A stretch of DNA of 64,000 bases from NCBI RefSeq assembly GCF_008710155.1, contig NZ_VYPZ01000002.1:186001-250000 (forward strand), in the 5' to 3' direction. This document shows positions 25,983 through 34,767 of this stretch, piece after piece. The first letter of the stretch is position 1. The number at the start of each line of letters is the position of its first letter. Source of the DNA: Sphingobium limneticum. GTDB taxonomy: Bacteria; Pseudomonadota; Alphaproteobacteria; Sphingomonadales; Sphingomonadaceae. A program made the position numbers and the translations under genes. Under the pieces are notes generated by a model that worked only from the letters and a program-made list of their open reading frames with translations, ran no database searches and was not told the DNA's origin.

Positions 25983-26062
25983 AAAAAAGGGGGGAGAGCA
26001 TATCGCTCGATCCCCCCTGCTTCGGCTCGCCGTGCCGGTCTTAACCGGCGGCTCCTCTCCAG
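25983..26062 (-). ncRNA. Candidate small RNA B (about 77-80 nt)
   Basis: On the minus strand a good -10 box TATAAC (26069-26074) is followed about seven bases later by GGAGAGGAG, a hairpin GCCGGT-TAAG-ACCGGC, then a terminator: GGGGGGATCGAGC, GATAT loop, GCTCTCCCCCC and six T (25983-25988). There is no start codon after the GGAGAGGAG stretch, so it looks like a non-coding RNA. The purine-rich segment is complementary to the pyrimidine segment of candidate A just upstream. Ends are estimated from the -10 box and the T run; expression is unproven. Confidence 0.5.
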
Positions 26063-26117
26063 AAACTTGTTATATGGCGCGCCAAACAGCGATGCCGCTC
26101 TAGCCCAGCGCGATGAC

Positions 26118-26180
26118 AAAAAAAAGGCCGATCGCAAGACCGGCCCGAAAGTTTTTAGGAGAGGATGCCTGAAAGGCACA
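26118..26180 (-). ncRNA. Candidate small RNA A (about 63 nt)
   Basis: On the minus strand, after AATAAG (26183-26188, a possible -10), comes a hairpin TGCCT-TTC-AGGCA (26166-26178), an unpaired pyrimidine-rich stretch TCCTCTCCTAAAAAC, then a terminator GGCCGGTC/GATCGGCC-like stem and eight T (26118-26125). Hairpin, exposed anti-Shine-Dalgarno-like seed and U-rich terminator is the classic layout of an Hfq-dependent sRNA. Ends are estimates. Both candidates lie in the 485-base gap between fbp and the acyltransferase gene. Confidence 0.5.
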
Positions 26181-26356
26181 GTCTTATTGCCTCGGCGACC
26201 GATTCCGCGCAAATGCGAAGGGCGGAACCATGGTTGCACGAAACGCAATCCATTGCCGTCCGGGGTGTCAGCCTGCATTCATTCCCGAGTCGCGACGCTA
26301 AGCAAATATCAGGGCTTGGCCGCTAAGCCGCACCGATGCACGGCTCCGCCCCCCAT

Positions 26357-28210
26357 ATGACCAGCGCGATTCGCTATCGCCGCGACATTGACGGCCTGCG
26401 CGCGCTCGCCATCCTGCCGGTGCTGCTGTTCCACGCCCATGTGCCGGGATTTTCGGGCGGCTATGTCGGGGTCGATATCTTCTTCGTCATTTCGGGCTAT
26501 CTGATCACCGGCATCCTCGCCCGCGAAGTGGATGAAGGGCGCTTCTCGCTCGTCCGTTTCTACGAACGCCGGTTCCGCCGGATCATGCCGGCCCTGTCGC
26601 TGATGATCCTGACGGTGCTGGCGGCGGCGGCTTTTCTCTATCTGCCCGGCGATCTGGAGGGCGTGCCGAAATCGGCGCTGGCCGCGACCCTGTTCGCATC
26701 CAACCTCTGGTTCTTCACCGACACCGGCTATTTTTCCGGCGGCGCGGATATGAAGCCCCTGCTCCACACCTGGTCGCTGGCGGTGGAGGAGCAATATTAT
26801 ATCGGCTTCCCGATCCTGCTGATGCTGCTCGCCCGCTTCGCGCCGCGCTGGCGCACGATGGTGGTGGCGGGGATCGCGGCGCTGTCACTGGCGATCGCCA
26901 TCGCGATGCAGCGCGACACCAGCGGCTTCACTTTCTATCTGCTGCCGACGCGCGCGTGGGAATTGTTCGCCGGCGCGCTGCTGGCGCTGGGCGCCGTGCC
27001 GCCCCTGCGATCGCGCTGGTTGCGCGAACTGGTGGCGTGGAGCGGCCTCGCGGCTATCGCACTCGCTGTCGCATTCTACGATCGCAGCACGGTCTTTCCC
27101 GGCGTTACCGCCCTAGCGCCAGTGCTGGGCGCGGCGGCCCTGATCCATGCAGCGCCAGGTACCGCCATCGGGCGGCTGCTTGGCTGGGGCCCGATGGTGG
27201 GCGTGGGCCTTATCTCCTATTCGCTCTATCTGTGGCACTGGCCGCTGATCGTCTTCACCGAATATGCGACCGACCTGCCGCTGTCAGGCAGCACGCGGAT
27301 CATCGTGATCGGCGCGGCGCTGCTGACGGGGACAGCCTCCTGGCGCTTTGTCGAGCGCCCCTTCCGCGACGCGCAGCGGATGCCGGCCCGCACCATCTTC
27401 CGCTTCACTGGCGGCGCCATCGCGCTGCTCTGTCTGTTGTCGCTCGGCCTGATGGCGATGGGCGGCTGGCCCTCCCGCTTCGCGCCGCAGGTGTTGGCGC
27501 AGATGGCGGGGCAGACGGATTTCGCCCCCACGCGCAAGCAGTGTCACGACAGCTATATGCGCGGCGCCCAGCCCTGCACCTTGGGTGCGAACGTGCCGCC
27601 CGATGCGATGCTGTGGGGGGACAGCCATGGCGTCGAACTGGCCTATGCCCTCTCGCTGGCAGCGCGCGCACAAGGGCGGTCGTTGATCGAGCGCACGACG
27701 TCGAGTTGCCCACCCGTGCTGGGCTATGATGCGAAGGATCCGCGCTGCGCCGCCGCCAACCGCGTCGCCTTCGACGCGATCCGTGCCGATCCCGCGCTCA
27801 AGCGCATCTACCTCGCCGCCTTCTGGGCCAATGGCGATTTCGACGATCCCGGCTTCGTCGCCAAGCTGGACCGCACCATCGCCGCGCTACGCGCCGAAGG
27901 CCGAGAGGTCGTGCTGATCGGCCCGGTGCCGCCCCAGCCCTTCGACGTACCGCGCCACCTCGCCCATCTGGCGCGGGCCGGGCATCTGGCGGAGGCGCAT
28001 GGCGTCGATCGAACCTGGGTAGAGGCGCGGACCGTGCATCTGCGCGCGCTGTTCACGCGATGGCAGGCGAAGGGCGTGCGGCTGATCGACCCGATCGCCG
28101 CGCTATGCGCCAGCGGACGCTGCGCCATCGAACAAGGCGGCCAGCCGCTCTATTTCGATTCGCACCATTTGAGCGTCGCGGGCGCGCGGCTGGTCACGGA
28201 CGCGCGATAA
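26357..28210 (+). CDS. OafA/YrhL-type acyltransferase with C-terminal SGNH domain
   Basis: 617-residue membrane enzyme. Residues about 1-360 form the acyltransferase-3 domain with RYRRDIDGLRALAILPVLLFH (catalytic-type His), FFVISGYLITG, FYERRFRRIMPAL and the later WSLAVEEQYYIGFP, and roughly ten membrane helices. After a further helix the periplasmic SGNH domain has its nucleophile in WGDSHG and the Asp-His pair in YFDSHHLSVAGA. Such proteins O-acetylate cell-surface polysaccharides or peptidoglycan. The substrate is unknown; no polysaccharide genes are adjacent. The start was set at 26357 (MTSAIRYRRD). Confidence 0.93.
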   Translation: MTSAIRYRRDIDGLRALAILPVLLFHAHVPGFSGGYVGVDIFFVISGYLITGILAREVDEGRFSLVRFYERRFRRIMPALSLMILTVLAAAAFLYLPGDLEGVPKSALAATLFASNLWFFTDTGYFSGGADMKPLLHTWSLAVEEQYYIGFPILLMLLARFAPRWRTMVVAGIAALSLAIAIAMQRDTSGFTFYLLPTRAWELFAGALLALGAVPPLRSRWLRELVAWSGLAAIALAVAFYDRSTVFPGVTALAPVLGAAALIHAAPGTAIGRLLGWGPMVGVGLISYSLYLWHWPLIVFTEYATDLPLSGSTRIIVIGAALLTGTASWRFVERPFRDAQRMPARTIFRFTGGAIALLCLLSLGLMAMGGWPSRFAPQVLAQMAGQTDFAPTRKQCHDSYMRGAQPCTLGANVPPDAMLWGDSHGVELAYALSLAARAQGRSLIERTTSSCPPVLGYDAKDPRCAAANRVAFDAIRADPALKRIYLAAFWANGDFDDPGFVAKLDRTIAALRAEGREVVLIGPVPPQPFDVPRHLAHLARAGHLAEAHGVDRTWVEARTVHLRALFTRWQAKGVRLIDPIAALCASGRCAIEQGGQPLYFDSHHLSVAGARLVTDAR

Positions 28211-28212
28211 AT

Positions 28213-29121
28213 CTATTCGGCGGCGAGCGCATAGTCGGAGCGCGGTAGCTCAGCCGCCAGCGCCTCGACCATGCGCGTGACCACCGCCTGCATCCGCGCC
28301 ACACCCGGCCCCGGCCGGTCCAGCGTCACGTCCAGATAGAGCGCCCGGTCGATCTCCACCTGCAACGCGTGGATCCCCTGTTCCGGCCGCCCATGGCGAT
28401 CGACCATATGGTCGCCGGCATAGGGATGATTTTGCGCGACGATCAAACCATGGCCGGTCGCCACATCGGCCGCCAGCGTCATCAGCCGGGTCGATGCGCT
28501 GCGCCCGAACCGGTCGCCCAGCACCATGTTCGGGGCCGGCTGACCGGCGGCCGGCGGCGCCAGAGGCGGCATGGAATGGAGGTCGATCAGGATGGCATGG
28601 CCATGCGCCTGCCGCGCGGCGGCCAGCATGTCGGCCAGCATCGCATGATAGGGCCGGTGCAGCGTCTCGATCCGCCGGCGCGCCTCCGCCCAGCGCATCG
28701 GGCCGCGCCATAATTCATGCGCGCCCGGCAATCGGCGTGGAAAGAGGCCAAGGCCACCGCGCAGTTTGGCACTGCTCTGCAACGTCGCATCGCGCGGCAG
28801 ATCGGCGATCATGCCGGGGTCGATTTCCCGTTCATGCCGGTTGAGGTCGACCAGGGCGCGTGGCGCGCGGGCGATGACGACGGAAAAGCCGCGCGCGATC
28901 AGCGGGTGGGCAAGCAGGTCGACCCAGCGATCCTCCAGCCGGCGCAGGATTTCCGGCTGAACACGAGCGGCGGAGAGCAGATCCGCATCATAGGCGCGTC
29001 CGGCATGGGGCACGGACAGGATGATCGGCCGGTCGGGAAGGGCCGGGCCATAAAGGTCGAACGCTGTCTCGCTAAACGTCGGGAAACACGGCGCAGGCTG
29101 ATCCAATGCGGCTCCTTTCAC
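28213..29121 (-). CDS. N-formylglutamate amidohydrolase family protein
   Basis: 302-residue (or slightly shorter) hydrolase of the FGase family, which releases formate from N-formylglutamate in histidine breakdown or acts on related amides. Visible motifs: IILSVPHAGRAY, RALVDLNRHEREID, ILIDLHSMPP, AQNHPYAGDHM and GIHALQVEIDRALYLD, which hold the metal ligands. The GTG at 29121 is one start; a TTG at 29106 lies just after AAAGGAG and may be the real one. No other histidine-degradation genes are nearby. Divergent from cpdR, an arrangement conserved in alphaproteobacteria. Confidence 0.88.
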   Translation of the reverse strand: MKGAALDQPAPCFPTFSETAFDLYGPALPDRPIILSVPHAGRAYDADLLSAARVQPEILRRLEDRWVDLLAHPLIARGFSVVIARAPRALVDLNRHEREIDPGMIADLPRDATLQSSAKLRGGLGLFPRRLPGAHELWRGPMRWAEARRRIETLHRPYHAMLADMLAAARQAHGHAILIDLHSMPPLAPPAAGQPAPNMVLGDRFGRSASTRLMTLAADVATGHGLIVAQNHPYAGDHMVDRHGRPEQGIHALQVEIDRALYLDVTLDRPGPGVARMQAVVTRMVEALAAELPRSDYALAAE

Positions 29122-29248
29122 CGGCGCGCCAAAAAAGGTTACCCGGCTGGCAAATATTTAAACCTTGTCGCATATATGCGGACTTCGCGCCACCCTGTCG
29201 GATCGGCGCCAAGGGCCGAGGGGCGGCCGAGTGGGAATGTTGGGGGCA

Positions 29249-29635
29249 ATGGTTCGCATTTTATTGGCGGAAGATGACGAGAGCATGCGGGTCTATCTGG
29301 CCCGCGCGCTGGAACGGTCGGGTTATGAGGTCGTGTCGGTCGGGACTGGACGAGAAGCCGTGCCGCATATCGAATCGGATCGGTTCGATTTGTTGCTGAC
29401 CGACATCGTGATGCCCGAAATGGACGGCATCGAACTGGCGCAGCATGCCGCGTCGGTCGCGCCGGACATGCGCATCATGTTCATCACCGGTTTTGCCGCC
29501 GTGACGCTGAAGGCCGGGAAGGCCGTGCCGCAGGCGAAGGTGCTGTCCAAGCCCTTCCACCTGCGCGATCTGGTGCTGGAGGTCGAACGGATGTTCGGCA
29601 GCGAAAGCGTGCCGGCGTCTACCGACAATCCCTGA
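29249..29635 (+). CDS. cpdR: Single-domain response regulator CpdR
   Basis: 128-residue receiver domain with no output domain. Acidic pocket EDD at residues 8-10, phosphorylation site Asp52 (LLLTDIVMP), Thr80 and Lys101 (LSKPF). The N terminus RILLAEDDESMRVYLARALE is very close to Caulobacter CpdR, which, when unphosphorylated, primes ClpXP to degrade cell-cycle substrates such as PdeA and helps CtrA turnover. The start at 29249 matches known CpdR proteins; ATGs at 29237 and upstream are alternatives. The neighbouring FGase-family gene supports the identification. Confidence 0.9.
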   Translation: MVRILLAEDDESMRVYLARALERSGYEVVSVGTGREAVPHIESDRFDLLLTDIVMPEMDGIELAQHAASVAPDMRIMFITGFAAVTLKAGKAVPQAKVLSKPFHLRDLVLEVERMFGSESVPASTDNP

Positions 29636-29659
29636 TCGCCATATGAACGGTGCCCGACC

Positions 29660-30991
29660 TTAATCGCGCACCACTTCCTGCATATCGGGCGTGGGATCGA
29701 GCGGACGGCCCGCCATCGCGGCGTTGAACCGTTCGCGGTCCAGCCCCTTTTCCCACACCGACACCACCACCGTCGCCACGGCATTGCCGACGAAGTTGGT
29801 GAGCGCACGCACTTCACTCATGAAGCGATCGACGCCCAGGATCAGCGTCATCCCCGCGACCGGCACCGACGGCACGATGGACAGCGTCGCCGCCAGGGTG
29901 ATGAAGCCCGCGCCGGTGACGCCCGCCGCGCCCTTTGACGAAATCATCGCCACCAGCAGCAGCAAGATTTGCTGCTCCAGGCTGAGATGGACATTGCACG
30001 CCTGCGCGATGAACAGCGCCGCCAGCGTCATGTAGATATTGGTGCCGTCCAGATTGAAGCTATAGCCTGTCGGCACGACCAGCCCGACCACGGACTTGCG
30101 GCAACCGGCGCGCTCCATCTTCTCGATCAGGCTGGGCAGCGCCGCTTCCGAGGACGATGTGCCAAGCACCAGCAGCAATTCCGCCTTCAGATAGCGGATC
30201 AGATGCAGGATGTTGAAGCCCACGGCCCAGGCGACAGTGCCCAGCACGACCAGCACGAACAAGAGCGACGTCAGATAGAAGGTCGCGACCAGCCCGGCGA
30301 GATTGGCCAGCGTGCCGACGCCATATTCGGCGATGGTGAAGGCCATTGCGCCAAAGGCTCCGATCGGCGCCGCCTTCATCAGGATCGATACCAGCTTGAA
30401 CACCGCATGGCTGGCTGCTTCCAGCACGGTCATCAGCGGCTGCGCCTTGTCGCCGATCAGGGTCAGCGCGATGCCGAACAAAATGGCGACGAACAGCACC
30501 TGAAGGATGTTGCCGTCCGCCACCGCCGACACCATGGTCGATGGGATGATGCTCATCAGGAAGCCGGTCAGCGTGCGCTCATGCGCCTGATGCGCATAGT
30601 CGGCGACCTTGCCGGCATCGAGCGTGGCGGGATCGATGTTGAGGCCGGCGCCCGGCTGGATGAGATTGGCGACGATCAGACCAACGATCAGCGCCAGCGT
30701 GGAGAAGGTCAGGAAATAGGCAAACGCCTTGGCCGCGACGCGCCCGATCGCGCCCAATTCCTTCATGCCGGCAATGCCGGTGACGATGGTCAGGAAGATG
30801 ACCGGGGCGATGACCATCTTCACCAGCTTGATGAAGGCTTCGCCCAGCGGTTTCAGCTGCTTGCCGGCGTCCGGCCAGACATGGCCGATCAACACACCCA
30901 GAGCGATCGCGGCCAGCACCTGAACATAAAGCTGACGGTAGAAAGGCAGCCGTGGCGCCGCCTGAACCGGCGAATTTGGCGATGGCAGCAT
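29660..30991 (-). CDS. dctA: Dicarboxylate/amino acid:cation symporter DctA
   Basis: Sodium- or proton-coupled uptake of C4-dicarboxylates (succinate, malate, fumarate) or acidic amino acids. The 443-residue protein has about eight helices plus hairpins, with the transport motifs [25 protein letters not shown] and [10 protein letters not shown] in the C-terminal half, all near-canonical. The start at 30991 gives MLPSPNSP, slightly longer than E. coli DctA (428). No dctBD sensor-regulator pair is adjacent. Convergent with cpdR (24-base gap). Confidence 0.93.
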   Translation of the reverse strand: MLPSPNSPVQAAPRLPFYRQLYVQVLAAIALGVLIGHVWPDAGKQLKPLGEAFIKLVKMVIAPVIFLTIVTGIAGMKELGAIGRVAAKAFAYFLTFSTLALIVGLIVANLIQPGAGLNIDPATLDAGKVADYAHQAHERTLTGFLMSIIPSTMVSAVADGNILQVLFVAILFGIALTLIGDKAQPLMTVLEAASHAVFKLVSILMKAAPIGAFGAMAFTIAEYGVGTLANLAGLVATFYLTSLLFVLVVLGTVAWAVGFNILHLIRYLKAELLLVLGTSSSEAALPSLIEKMERAGCRKSVVGLVVPTGYSFNLDGTNIYMTLAALFIAQACNVHLSLEQQILLLLVAMISSKGAAGVTGAGFITLAATLSIVPSVPVAGMTLILGVDRFMSEVRALTNFVGNAVATVVVSVWEKGLDRERFNAAMAGRPLDPTPDMQEVVRD

Positions 30992-31120
30992 GATGGTCGG
31001 CGTCCCCCTGTTTGCATGGCAGCATATGGGCGACCCCACCCCTGTCCAGAAGAATGTTGAGATTATGCAATTTCCTGCTTGCGCGATTCACCGCCCCCCG
31101 TTATTGGCCCGCTCCACGGC

Positions 31121-31195
31121 GGGCGTGTAGCTCAGTGGTAGAGCACTGTGTTGACATCGCAGGGGTCGCAAGTTCAATCCTTGCCACGCCCACCA
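31121..31195 (+). tRNA. tRNA-Val (anticodon GAC)
   Basis: Full cloverleaf: acceptor GGGCGTG/CACGCCC, D arm GCTC-AGTGGTA-GAGC, anticodon stem CTGTG/CGCAG with loop TTGACAT (anticodon GAC), T arm GCAAG-TTCAATC-CTTGC, discriminator A, and an encoded CCA at 31193-31195. GAC reads valine codons GUC and GUU. A terminator follows. Confidence 0.96.
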
Positions 31196-31199
31196 TGAT

Positions 31200-31240
31200 A
31201 AAGCCCGTCGCTTCATCCGAAGCGGCGGGCTTTCTCTTTT
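31200..31240 (+). terminator. Rho-independent terminator of tRNA-Val
   Basis: AAAGCCCGTCGCTTC, ATCC loop, GAAGCGGCGGGCTTT, then CTCTTTTTC, five bases after the tRNA. The stem has a single mismatch. Confidence 0.88.
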
Positions 31241-31277
31241 TCCAGACTTGTCAGAACCGGGTCGACAGGTGGCTACC

Positions 31278-31403
31278 TTAGCCCTTGCGCCGCTTGCGGG
31301 TGGCTTCGCGCTTCGCCGACAGGGCGCGTTCGACCTTCGCCCAGGCGACGATATCGGCCGGGGTAATCGTCTCGTCATCAAAAGAACGGATGGGGAGGGA
31401 CAT
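31278..31403 (-). CDS. Small basic protein, unknown function (41 aa)
   Basis: Open frame from ATG at 31403 to TAA at 31278, 41 residues: an acidic start (SFDDETITPADIVAWAKVER) then a very basic helix (LSAKREATRKRRKG). Third codon positions are overwhelmingly G or C, like real genes here and unlike the non-coding gaps. An ATG at 31415 would add four residues (MSVL). No clear ribosome site precedes either. The amphipathic, Arg/Lys-rich tail suggests nucleic-acid contact (inference). It is convergent with the tRNA-Val terminator. Confidence 0.45.
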   Translation of the reverse strand: MSLPIRSFDDETITPADIVAWAKVERALSAKREATRKRRKG

Positions 31404-31523
31404 CAGAACGGACATGAAGCGGGCCAACTCAGCAGACAGACACAGGCTCGACTATAGGTTGCGCGGATGTCACGGGAGTGTCCTGAACATTACAGACCGG
31501 CAATGCGCCGGATCGGAGCGGGA

Positions 31524-32189
31524 ATGACGATAGCGTGCGAGATGATCGGTGGGCAGCGTGTGCTGTTCGTCATGGCAGTGGACGCCGAATATGGCCCGCA
31601 TCTGCGCGCACGCTTCACGCCATTGCTGACAGGCGTGGGGCCGATCGAGGCGGCGCTCGCCACCGGCATGGCGTTGCATGAACTGGAGCGGCAACAGGCG
31701 CGGCCCGATCTGGTCGTCAGTCTGGGGTCGGCCGGATCGCGCATTTGCCCGCTGGGCGAGATTTTCCAGATCGCCAGCGTGTCGTGGCGCGACATGGATG
31801 CGTCGCGCCTGGGCTTTACCAAGGGCGTGACGCCATTGAGCGACCATCCGGTCGATGTGCCGCTGGTGACGCCGCTTGCCCTGCTATCCGTTCGGCTATC
31901 GACCGGCGCCAATGTGGTTGGTGGCGAGGAATATGCCGCGATCGATGCGGACATGGTCGACATGGAGACATTTGCGGTGGCGCGGGCCTGCGAGCGCTTC
32001 CATGTGCCGCTCATGGGTCTGCGTGGCGTGTCGGATGGGCCAGGCGAACTGGAGCATATCCATGGATGGATGGAATTGCTGGGCCTGATCGACGAGCGGC
32101 TGGCACAGGTCGTGGATCTGCTGCCGGATACGCTAAGCCGTCAACAGCCGCCCGTCATGGCGGCGCTGCGCGGCCAGGACAGCATATAG
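31524..32189 (+). CDS. Phosphorylase-superfamily nucleosidase (MTA/SAH nucleosidase-like)
   Basis: 221-residue PNP/UDP-family protein resembling 5'-methylthioadenosine/S-adenosylhomocysteine nucleosidase: LFVMAVDAEYGPHL at the N terminus, LLTGVGPIEAALATG, DLVVSLGSAGS, and the substrate-site DADMVDMETFAVARACE, with Met-Glu contacting ribose. The family recycles methylthioribose and homocysteine from SAM by-products. I chose the ATG at 31524 with GGAGCGGGA before it. The last 49 bases overlap the 3' end of the convergent hydrolase gene. Confidence 0.8.
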   Translation: MTIACEMIGGQRVLFVMAVDAEYGPHLRARFTPLLTGVGPIEAALATGMALHELERQQARPDLVVSLGSAGSRICPLGEIFQIASVSWRDMDASRLGFTKGVTPLSDHPVDVPLVTPLALLSVRLSTGANVVGGEEYAAIDADMVDMETFAVARACERFHVPLMGLRGVSDGPGELEHIHGWMELLGLIDERLAQVVDLLPDTLSRQQPPVMAALRGQDSI

Positions 32190-33217
32190 GTCACGAGAAA
32201 GCCGTCATGGTCGGACAGTTCGGGACCGCTGGGACCGCCGTCGAACATGGCCTCGACACGGATCGGGTGGACCGACACCGTATCACCCGGCCAGAAAAAT
32301 TGCAGATCCTGCGTATCCATCCACGGTTCGTCGCCGTCCCATGACATGCGCACGTCGCAGCCCGATGCGGGATCGGCGCAGACGCGATGGACCAGATTGA
32401 GCGACTGGTAGCGGGAGAAATTCTCCCACCGATCTTCGGAATGGCGCATGTTGAAATCGCCGCCGAAGATCAGCGGATAGGCGTCCTCATGGCTGCGGTC
32501 GATGAAGGCGGAGGCTTCGAGCGACTGGCGATCATGGGCGGCAAGATTGCGGTGCGCCGGCGCGCGGGATGCGCCACGGCTGTTCATATGCGTGTCATAT
32601 ATGTCGATCGGCGTCGGCACGCCGGGAATGGCGATGCGTGCCAGCATGATCCCCTTGTTCGCAAGGCAGTCGATCCCGGCGCAGGAGCGACGACCATAAG
32701 CATGCATATCGACATGGACGATCGGGTAGCGTGAGGCGATGGCAAGGCCGCTGCCGGTGAAATGCAAGCCCAGCTCGCCGCGCTTGATGTGCGATCGGCC
32801 GGGGAGCGATTCCTTCGTCACGCCTTCCGCACGGGTGGTACGGCGCGGGCCGGTGACGATGGCGGGATAGCTGGTGGCAGCGATCGCCCGCTTGGCCGCG
32901 CCGCTGAACATTTCCTGGAACAGGACGATATCGGGCGCCCGCCCATCCGCACGCAAGGCAGCCAGCCGTTCGCCGATGGCGCGCAAGGACGGCGCGCGGC
33001 CGGAGCGGGCGGGCCAGCCCAGCCCCTCGATATTATAGGTGAGGACCGTCAGGGTAGTGGTCACCCGCTCCCGGTCCGGCGCGGCGAGGATGGGCGGGGT
33101 CGCCTCCGCGCAGTTGATGGCGCTGCGCGGCAGCGGCGTGGCACAACCGGTCGCCAGCATGGCGAGGCCAAGCGCTGCGGTCCGCAGGCTCCATATCCAT
33201 CGCTGTCGCGCCGACAT
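32141..33217 (-). CDS. Lipoprotein of the endonuclease/exonuclease/phosphatase family
   Basis: 358 residues starting with a lipoprotein signal peptide (GLAMLATGC, lipobox Cys25). The mature part is an EEP-fold metal hydrolase: LTVLTYNIEGLGW, VLFQEMF (metal Glu), IDIYDTHMNSRG, LIFGGDFNMRHSEDRW (Asp-Asn pair) and LSDHDGFLV (catalytic His). Substrates of the family range from DNA to phosphodiesters and sphingomyelin; an envelope-located phosphodiesterase is the best guess. It overlaps the convergent nucleosidase gene by 49 bases, and apt lies 14 bases beyond its start on the other side. Confidence 0.87.
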   Translation of the reverse strand: MSARQRWIWSLRTAALGLAMLATGCATPLPRSAINCAEATPPILAAPDRERVTTTLTVLTYNIEGLGWPARSGRAPSLRAIGERLAALRADGRAPDIVLFQEMFSGAAKRAIAATSYPAIVTGPRRTTRAEGVTKESLPGRSHIKRGELGLHFTGSGLAIASRYPIVHVDMHAYGRRSCAGIDCLANKGIMLARIAIPGVPTPIDIYDTHMNSRGASRAPAHRNLAAHDRQSLEASAFIDRSHEDAYPLIFGGDFNMRHSEDRWENFSRYQSLNLVHRVCADPASGCDVRMSWDGDEPWMDTQDLQFFWPGDTVSVHPIRVEAMFDGGPSGPELSDHDGFLVTYMLSWPRSAAMTGGC

Positions 33218-33231
33218 GGCCCCTATCTGGC

Positions 33232-33768
33232 CTATTCGCCCTCGAAGACGATCAGCGCCTGCGATGCGACGCCGTCGGCCTCCAGTGCTGCCTTGCCACC
33301 CAGATCGGGCAAGTCGACCGCGAACAGCGCCATGAGGACACTCGCTCCCTGCTCGCGCAACAGCTGCGCGGCGGCGAGCGCCGTGCCGCCGGTGGCGATC
33401 AGATCGTCGACCAGGATGACGCGGGCGCCCTGGGGCACCTGCCCTTCATGCAGTTCCAGCCGGTCGGTTCCATATTCCAGCACATAATCGATGCCCACGA
33501 CCTTGCCCGGCAGCTTGCCCTTCTTGCGCACCGGCACGAAGCCCTTACCCAGCGCATGGGCCAATGCGGCGCCCAGGATGAAGCCTCGCGCCTCGATCCC
33601 GACGATCAGATCGACGTCCAGAGGGCGGGCGACATTCACCAGCCGATCGACCAGTTCGGCAAAGCCGGGACCGTCAGCCAGCAACGTGGTCACGTCGCGA
33701 AACATGATGCCCGGCTTGGGGAAATCGGGGATGGTGCGGATCAGGGCCGTCAGGCTGTCGATGCTCAT
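33232..33768 (-). CDS. apt: Adenine phosphoribosyltransferase
   Basis: Purine salvage: adenine plus PRPP gives AMP. The 178-residue protein has [18 protein letters not shown] at the N terminus, [15 protein letters not shown], and the PRPP loop [23 protein letters not shown] precedes the ATG at 33768. It lies 14 bases upstream of the EEP lipoprotein gene and downstream of the pet operon terminator, so probably has its own promoter in 33769-33842. Confidence 0.96.
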   Translation of the reverse strand: MSIDSLTALIRTIPDFPKPGIMFRDVTTLLADGPGFAELVDRLVNVARPLDVDLIVGIEARGFILGAALAHALGKGFVPVRKKGKLPGKVVGIDYVLEYGTDRLELHEGQVPQGARVILVDDLIATGGTALAAAQLLREQGASVLMALFAVDLPDLGGKAALEADGVASQALIVFEGE

Positions 33769-33842
33769 GACGCCTCCATAGAGCGTTTTCGAGGCGGATG
33801 GAATCATCCGCCGGTTAAGAAAACGCATCCATACAAATAGAG

Positions 33843-33874
33843 AAAGGGCGCGGCCCCCTCAAGGAACCGCGCCC
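33843..33874 (-). terminator. Rho-independent terminator of the petABC operon
   Basis: On the minus strand GGGCGCGG, a loop of about 12 bases, CCGCGCCC and TTTCTCTATTT, 28 bases past the cytochrome c1 stop codon. Confidence 0.75.
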
Positions 33875-33901
33875 TGTCATTTTGTCTCAGACCGCCAGAT
33901 T

Positions 33902-34753
33902 TCAGACGGCGGCCTTTTTCTTGTCCGCCCAGATATTCTGGTAGGACATATAGGCCAGGCCCGTGGCGATCAGCAGGAAGATGATCGTCGCCAGACCCGC
34001 GCGATGGCGGTTTTCCAGCTTGGGTTCAGCGGTCCAGGTCAGGAAAGCCGAAACGTCCTGCGCCATCTGGTCCACGCTCGCCTTGGTACCGTCGCCATAG
34101 GTCACCTGACCTTCGGCCGACAGCGGGGGCGCCATGGCAAGGTTCAGGTTGGCGAAATAGGGGTTGTAATGCAGCCCCTCCGGCGTTTTGGCGTCCGGGA
34201 AATGCTTGAGCAGTTCGGCCGGCTGGTCCTGGAAGCCCGTCAGCAGCGAATAGACATAGGCGCTGCCATGATGGCGGGCCTTGGTCATCAGCGACAGGTC
34301 TGGCGGGATCGCATTGTTGTTCGCCGCCGCCGCCGCGACATTGTTCGCGAAGGGCTTGGGGAAGTGATCGGCCGGGACCGGATCGCGGGTCGATGCTTCG
34401 CCGGTGGCGGGATCGACCGACGGGGTCTTGATCGCCCACTGCTTGGCGATCGCCTTCACTTCGGCCTCGTTATAGCCCAACGCTTCCAGATCGCGGAAAG
34501 CCACGAACTTCAGGCTGTGGCAGGCCGAGCAGACTTCCTTGAACACCTGGAAGCCGCGCTGCAGCTGTGCCTTGTCATATTTGCCGAAGGGGCCGTCGAA
34601 CGAGAAGGCGACATGCTTGGGGGCCAGGTGGAACTCATGCTCCACCGTGGCTGCCGGTGGCTCCGTCACATAGGAATAGGCACCCACGAGGAAGGAAATG
34701 AACAGCCAGCCGGCGAAGAAGAGGCCGACGAGAAATGCGCCGATGCGAACCAT
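33902..34753 (-). CDS. petC: Cytochrome c1 of the bc1 complex
   Basis: Carries electrons from the Rieske centre to soluble or membrane cytochrome c. The 283-residue protein has an N-terminal hydrophobic leader, the haem c site CSACH at residues 75-79, a methionine-ligand segment LAMAPPLSAEG, and a C-terminal membrane anchor ATIIFLLIATGLAYMSY followed by a lysine-rich tail. It is the last gene of petA-petB-petC, 14 bases after petB. Confidence 0.95.
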   Translation of the reverse strand: MVRIGAFLVGLFFAGWLFISFLVGAYSYVTEPPAATVEHEFHLAPKHVAFSFDGPFGKYDKAQLQRGFQVFKEVCSACHSLKFVAFRDLEALGYNEAEVKAIAKQWAIKTPSVDPATGEASTRDPVPADHFPKPFANNVAAAAANNNAIPPDLSLMTKARHHGSAYVYSLLTGFQDQPAELLKHFPDAKTPEGLHYNPYFANLNLAMAPPLSAEGQVTYGDGTKASVDQMAQDVSAFLTWTAEPKLENRHRAGLATIIFLLIATGLAYMSYQNIWADKKKAAV

Positions 34754-34767
34754 ATCTGTCTACCCCT

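Noticed and set aside
26165..26326. Plus-strand 53-codon frame starting ATG after AGGAG
   Set aside because: The ribosome-site spacing is only about three bases, codon third positions lack the genome's strong GC bias, and its start lies in the better-supported minus-strand sRNA candidate A.
31088..31381. Minus-strand open frame containing WQGLNLRPLRCQHSALPL
   Set aside because: This is the well-known false protein produced by translating the complement of a tRNA gene; it covers tRNA-Val(GAC).
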